From NCBI GenBank assembly GCA_023458355.1, contig JAEWZS010000152.1, positions 1 to 9,782 on the forward strand: 9,782 nt of DNA, read 5' to 3'. Positions 6,606-9,782 of this stretch are shown here, one piece after another (the first letter of the stretch is position 1; the number at the start of each line of letters is the position of its first letter). The notes beneath the pieces were generated by a model. The model saw only the letters and a program-made list of their open reading frames with translations. It had not been told where the DNA came from and did not search any database. The stretch comes from Bacillota bacterium (GTDB lineage: Bacteria > Bacillota > Clostridia > Christensenellales > CAG-138). Made by a program: the position numbers and the translations under genes.

Positions 6606-7103
6606 ATGACATTATACGAGCAGTGGCGTGCACTTGCGGAAACCGAGCGCACCCAACAGGAAACGGACCAATTTTGGCAGGACTATTTTGAGCTCGAGAA
6701 AGAAAACTACAAAAAGATTCTCGGCAGCCGCACCTATGTATACGAAGACAGCGTTCATGCTCTCGCGGATAGCTTTTCCATGGAAGACGCGACATTTGTG
6801 GGTTTCCTCGATGGTATTAACTCAAGTCTTAAGCAGGAATTGGAGCTTGAAAAGCTTGATGGGGAAACGAAGATCAAGCTTGATATCGACCTTCAAAAGC
6901 TTTATTTCAACATGCTCAACGCCAAGGCAGACTGGCTCTACGAGCTTCCCGAGTGGGATGGTATTTTAAGTGTGGAAGAACGAAAAGAAATCACCAAGCA
7001 GTTTCGTGCAAGCAAGATCTATGTAAACGAAAAGAAGGTAGGCCGTAATGACCCCTGCCCGTGCGGGAGCGGCAAAAAATATAAAAACTGCTGCGGAAGA
7101 TAA
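6606..7103 (+). CDS. Small protein with C-terminal SEC-C zinc-binding motif
   Basis: This acidic, helical protein of 165 residues ends in a SEC-C motif like that at the C-terminus of SecA: V-G-R-N-D-P-C-P-C-G-S-G-K-K-Y-K-N-C-C (145-163), with C151, C153, C162 and C163 as zinc ligands. Residues 1-135 look like several amphipathic helices with many Glu, Lys and aromatic residues. I do not recognise a named domain there. There is no signal peptide or membrane segment. SD AGGAGA (6594-6599) lies 6 nt before the ATG. SEC-C motifs bind zinc and can contact ribosomes or partner proteins, but the role of stand-alone proteins like this is unknown. It lies 32 bp before the beta-CASP nuclease gene, so the two are probably co-transcribed, and a link to RNA or translation is possible but unproven. 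Confidence 0.8.
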   Translation: MTLYEQWRALAETERTQQETDQFWQDYFELEKENYKKILGSRTYVYEDSVHALADSFSMEDATFVGFLDGINSSLKQELELEKLDGETKIKLDIDLQKLYFNMLNAKADWLYELPEWDGILSVEERKEITKQFRASKIYVNEKKVGRNDPCPCGSGKKYKNCCGR

Positions 7104-7135
7104 AAGCCTATTTAGGCCGAAAGGAGGAGACGGTT

Positions 7136-8755
7136 TTGAAGATTAAATTTTGCGGAGCAGCACAAAGTGTTACGGGTTCTAGCTTCCTTGTCACCTACGA
7201 AGGTGGCAAACTTCTTGTGGATTGCGGAATGCGGCAAGGTGCCGATACCAAGGATGTTTTAGGAGAAGGCGGTTTCGCCTTCGAACCCAATGAAATTGAC
7301 GCTGTGCTTTTGACGCACGCACATATTGACCACAGCGGTCTTATACCTCTCCTTGTCAAGCGCGGCTTTAAAGGCAAAATATTCGCGACAAGCGCTACCT
7401 GTAAGCTTGCCACTATCATGCTGCCCGATAGCGGGCATATCCAGGAACAGGAAGCGGAGTATCAAAACCGAAAGAACCTTCGCTCAGGTAAACCCCTCGT
7501 AGAACCTCTGTACACTGTAAAGGACGCAACGGACTGCTTACAGGCGTTCGTGCCCATAGAGTATGGCGAGATCGTTTCCGTTCTCGACCGCGTTACGGCG
7601 AAGTTCTTGGACGCAGGGCATCTTCTGGGCTCATCCTCTGTGGAGGTTTGGATCAAGGAAAACGAGAAAACGGTGAAGCTCGCATTCTCGGGCGATATAG
7701 GACGCGCAGACAGACCGATTATAGCGGATCCAACACCCCCCGAAACGGCGGATTTCCTCGTTATGGAAGGCACCTATGGCGACCGCAACCACGAGGGTAT
7801 CGGCATGGCCAAGGAAGCGCAGCTGGCTGCCGTACTAAAATCTGCCATAGCGCGTGGCGGTAACATTGTAATCCCCTCGTTTGCGATAGGCCGCACGCAG
7901 GAAATATTGTATTATATCAAGCGGCTTCTTATGAAAAACGCTTTACCCGGGTTGGAAAATGTGCCTGTGTACATCGACAGCCCTCTCGGTATTGAGGCGA
8001 CTAAGATATATGAGGAATCCGCAGTCGGGTATTACGACGAGGAAGCGCTTCAAATGATCAAGAGCGGTTCTCCGTTTGAATTTCCAAATCTTCGCATCGC
8101 ACAGAGCGCAGATGAGAGCAAGCTCATAAACAATGCGAAGGGTGTGAACATCATCATATCCTCCTCAGGCATGTGTGATGCGGGGCGGATACGTCACCAT
8201 CTCAAGCACAACCTTTACCGTGCTGATTCCACCGTCGTATTCATCGGTTATCAGGCAATCGGGACGCTCGGGCGTATGCTCCTTGACGGGGCGAAAAAGG
8301 TAAAGCTTTTTGGCGAGCAGGTCCGCGTCAACGCTACAATCGAACGCATCGAGGGATTCTCCGGCCATGCGGGCCGTGATGAGCTCATCGAATGGCTCCG
8401 CGCTATAAAGCAAAAACCCCAAAAGGTTTACTTAGTCCACGGCGAAGGTGAAGCGCTCGTAAGTTTATCTAAGGCTGTTGCATCGCTTGGATATAATGTG
8501 GAAGTGCCTTCGCTGTTCGAGGAAATTAATCTTGAAACCTTGGAACATCGCACCTACGAGGCTGCGCCCGCACCGCATGTTTCGGAGCCTGCAATATCCG
8601 ACCGCACCGCGCGCATCGCCGCGCAGGCAAAGCGCATTATGGCTCTTCTCGACGCGCTTGGCGCAGACTCGGAGGAAACAAAGCTCAAGCTCCGCATTAT
8701 GGAAAAGGATGTGCAGCAGCTTGCGGACAAGTGGGAGGAAATTTTCGAGGGCTGA
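7136..8755 (+). CDS. Metallo-beta-lactamase-fold beta-CASP hydrolase, probable RNase
   Basis: This 539-residue protein has the domain order of the YSH1/CPSF-73-like beta-CASP family: an MBL part (1-about 210), a beta-CASP insert (about 240-385) and a C-terminal RMMBL part (about 395-445). Metal-site motifs are HAHIDH (61-66), GH with H162, SGDIGR with D187, and EGTYGDR (211-217), where the family usually has ESTYGDR. Beta-CASP motifs include IPSFAIGRTQE (246-256), SGMCDAGRIRHHL (344-356), FSGHAG with H411 and LVHGE with H435. The family members are mostly RNA endo- or exonucleases, acting in the cytosol. It is not RNase J, which has a different C-terminal domain. A tail of about 50 residues (490-539) is predicted helical and may mediate oligomerisation. 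The start is TTG at 7136, fixed by AAGGAGG (7121-7127), giving the expected MKIKFCGAA strand. Substrate is unknown. Confidence 0.88.
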   Translation: MKIKFCGAAQSVTGSSFLVTYEGGKLLVDCGMRQGADTKDVLGEGGFAFEPNEIDAVLLTHAHIDHSGLIPLLVKRGFKGKIFATSATCKLATIMLPDSGHIQEQEAEYQNRKNLRSGKPLVEPLYTVKDATDCLQAFVPIEYGEIVSVLDRVTAKFLDAGHLLGSSSVEVWIKENEKTVKLAFSGDIGRADRPIIADPTPPETADFLVMEGTYGDRNHEGIGMAKEAQLAAVLKSAIARGGNIVIPSFAIGRTQEILYYIKRLLMKNALPGLENVPVYIDSPLGIEATKIYEESAVGYYDEEALQMIKSGSPFEFPNLRIAQSADESKLINNAKGVNIIISSSGMCDAGRIRHHLKHNLYRADSTVVFIGYQAIGTLGRMLLDGAKKVKLFGEQVRVNATIERIEGFSGHAGRDELIEWLRAIKQKPQKVYLVHGEGEALVSLSKAVASLGYNVEVPSLFEEINLETLEHRTYEAAPAPHVSEPAISDRTARIAAQAKRIMALLDALGADSEETKLKLRIMEKDVQQLADKWEEIFEG

Positions 8756-8803
8756 TCGAGCATCAGGGCTCTGCCCTTAACGCGAAAATCGGGAATAAAC
8801 CCG

Positions 8804-8832
8804 TTGAAATTTACCCTACGATGTGCTAGGAT
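8804..8832 (+). promoter_or_regulatory. Promoter for the T-box leader and pheS
   Basis: TTGAAA (8804-8809) and TAGGAT (8827-8832) are separated by 17 bp, with a TG at 8824-8825 forming an extended -10 element. Transcription would start near 8839, just before the T-box leader. The preceding bases 8756-8803 hold only two short inverted repeats without a T-run. Confidence 0.72.
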
Positions 8833-8838
8833 GATTGC

Positions 8839-9116
8839 ACAACATAGCAAGGCGACGACGGAGAAAAAGGGTTTTATCGTGCTTCAGAGAGGGGCGTCAC
8901 GCTGGAAGCACCCCGCATGAAATTCCCTAAAAAGTTCGCTCCCGAGCTGTGCCGGGGAAGCCCTATAAGGGGTGTGTAGTTGGCGCCGGGTAAGCCCGAT
9001 ACAGCTTTAAGGCATAGCGTAATTCGCCGTGCCTATAGAGGCTTCGCATCAAGCGAGGCGAATTAGGGTGGTACCACGAGCGCGCCTTCGTCCCTTTAAA
9101 GACGAGGCGCGTTTTT
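8839..9116 (+). ncRNA. T-box riboswitch leader, specifier UUC (tRNA-Phe), controlling pheS
   Basis: This is a class I T-box leader that senses uncharged tRNA. Upper stem I shows the AGAGA bulge (8886-8890), a GGGG/CCCC stem (8891-8894 with 8911-8914) and a loop containing GCTGGAAG. The specifier region reads AAGTTCGCTCCCGAGC. The codon-like UUC (8935-8937) matches the Phe codon and so fits the downstream pheS. AGCTGT (8945-8950) can pair with ACAGCT (9001-9006). A stem III-like hairpin lies at 9041-9047 with 9053-9059. The hallmark T-box AGGGTGGTACCACG is at 9065-9078; its TGGT (9069-9072) complements the tRNA end ACCA with discriminator A. The antiterminator would pair AGGG (9065-9068) with CCCT (9092-9095), excluding the terminator. 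Uncharged tRNA-Phe binding should favour read-through. A second UUC at 8923-8925 is a less likely specifier because the conserved flanking sequence is not there. Confidence 0.93.
9081..9116 (+). terminator. Intrinsic terminator of the T-box leader
   Basis: CGCGCCTTCGTC (9081-9092) pairs with GACGAGGCGCG (9101-9111), with one bulged T and an 8-nt loop, followed directly by TTTTT (9112-9116). Its 5' arm overlaps the CGTCCCT sequence needed for the antiterminator, so the two folds are mutually exclusive, as expected for T-box attenuation. Confidence 0.92.
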
Positions 9117-9141
9117 ATGTTGGATAGGAGGAAGAGAAAGC

Positions 9142-9782
9142 ATGGAATTAGAGCTTTCAAAGATTCGCGAGGAAGCGCTAAAGCGCATTGAGGCCGCTCG
9201 CGAGGAGAACGAGTTGGATGCGGTGAACGTATCCGTATTGGGCCGAAACGGGGCGCTCACGGAGATACTTCGCACGATGAGCAAGCTTAGCAAGGAGGAG
9301 CGCGCTGCACTCGGACAGGCGGCAAATTCCCTCAAGCAGGAGCTTGAGAATTTGATGGAGCGCCGCAAGGCAATGCTAAGTGAGCTTGCACTTGAACAAA
9401 GACTCAAGCGGGAGGCAATCGACGTTACGGAGCCCGGTAAACGAGTGCTGCCAATCGGCAGGCTTCACCCGATGACCCAGGTGTATCGTGAGATACGAGA
9501 CGTTTTGATCGGCATGGGTTTCACCACGTTTTACGGCCCTGAGGTGGAGCTTGATGAATTCAACTTTACCCGCCTCAATCTGCCTCCTGACCACCCTGCA
9601 AGGGATATGCAGGATACTTTTTATGTGAACGATAATGTGGTGTTAAGAACGCACACTACACCCTGCGAGGCGCGCGCGCTTATGACGATTGAGCCGCCGT
9701 TTCGCCTTGTGATACCCGGTCGCGTGTTCCGCGTGGATGAGGTGGATGCAAGCCACAGCCCCGTCTTTATGCAGATGGAAGG
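9142..9782 (+). CDS. pheS: Phenylalanyl-tRNA synthetase alpha subunit, N-terminal part (3' end outside window)
   Basis: The frame starts at ATG 9142, after AGGAGG (9126-9131), and stays open to the window end, giving 213 residues of an expected 340 or so. PheS with PheT forms the heterotetrameric class II enzyme that charges tRNA-Phe. The N-terminal arm (1-about 95) is a coiled coil with the family's LGRNGALTE segment. The catalytic domain follows with HPMTQVYREI, GF-x-x-x-x-GPEVE, FNFTRLNLPPDHPARDMQDTF and LRTHTTP. Motif 2 reads GRVFRVDEVDASHSP. The last visible motif is FMQMEG, where most family members have FHQ-x-EG, so a normally conserved His is Met. The upstream T-box with a Phe specifier independently supports the call. 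pheT would be expected just downstream. Confidence 0.96.
   Translation, partial: MELELSKIREEALKRIEAAREENELDAVNVSVLGRNGALTEILRTMSKLSKEERAALGQAANSLKQELENLMERRKAMLSELALEQRLKREAIDVTEPGKRVLPIGRLHPMTQVYREIRDVLIGMGFTTFYGPEVELDEFNFTRLNLPPDHPARDMQDTFYVNDNVVLRTHTTPCEARALMTIEPPFRLVIPGRVFRVDEVDASHSPVFMQME

Noticed and set aside
8756..8803. Terminator after the beta-CASP nuclease
   Set aside because: AGGGC/GCCCT (8765-8769 with 8773-8777) has a 3-nt loop and CGGG/CCCG (8790-8793 with 8800-8803) is only 4 bp. Neither is followed by a T-run.

Overview
The window looks like chromosomal DNA of a Bacillota bacterium, most likely an anaerobic clostridium-type lineage. The signs are purine-rich Shine-Dalgarno sequences, TTG and ATG starts, a T-box leader ahead of pheS, a membrane-anchored MurF and a C-GCAxxG-C-C family protein. 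Base composition is close to balanced by eye. All recognisable genes lie on the + strand. I see no insertion sequences, tRNA genes, CRISPR arrays or phage genes.

Layout. (1) 1-269 is the 3' end of a cysteine-motif protein, followed by a weak hairpin. (2) A good SigA-type promoter at 303-332 opens a tight run of five genes: a GlmU homologue (375-1637), an alpha/beta hydrolase (1651-2409), a membrane-fused MurF ligase (2426-4069), a D-Ala-D-Ala ligase (4088-5263) and an isocitrate dehydrogenase (5280-6497). Gaps are only 13-18 bp. The run ends at a 13-bp hairpin at 6505-6535. (3) A small SEC-C zinc-motif protein (6606-7103) and a beta-CASP metallo-beta-lactamase-fold nuclease (7136-8755) form a second unit. 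(4) A 386-bp region without a gene holds a promoter, a complete-looking T-box riboswitch with a UUC specifier and its terminator. It precedes pheS, which starts at 9142 and is cut by the window end.

How the genes fit together. The central run concerns cytoplasmic peptidoglycan precursors: GlcN-1-P acetylation (GlmU C-terminal domain), D-Ala-D-Ala synthesis (Ddl) and its attachment to the UDP-MurNAc-tripeptide (MurF). The hydrolase has no assigned substrate. Isocitrate dehydrogenase makes 2-oxoglutarate and is probably a metabolic passenger. The T-box would couple pheS expression to uncharged tRNA-Phe.

The most notable observation is the GlmU homologue. Its acetyltransferase site is fully conserved, but its N-terminal uridyltransferase domain has lost every catalytic motif I can place, although the reading frame is intact and the fold probably remains. 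I found no clear evidence of a wholly new multi-gene system. The other genes belong to known families, with some residue-level departures noted below.
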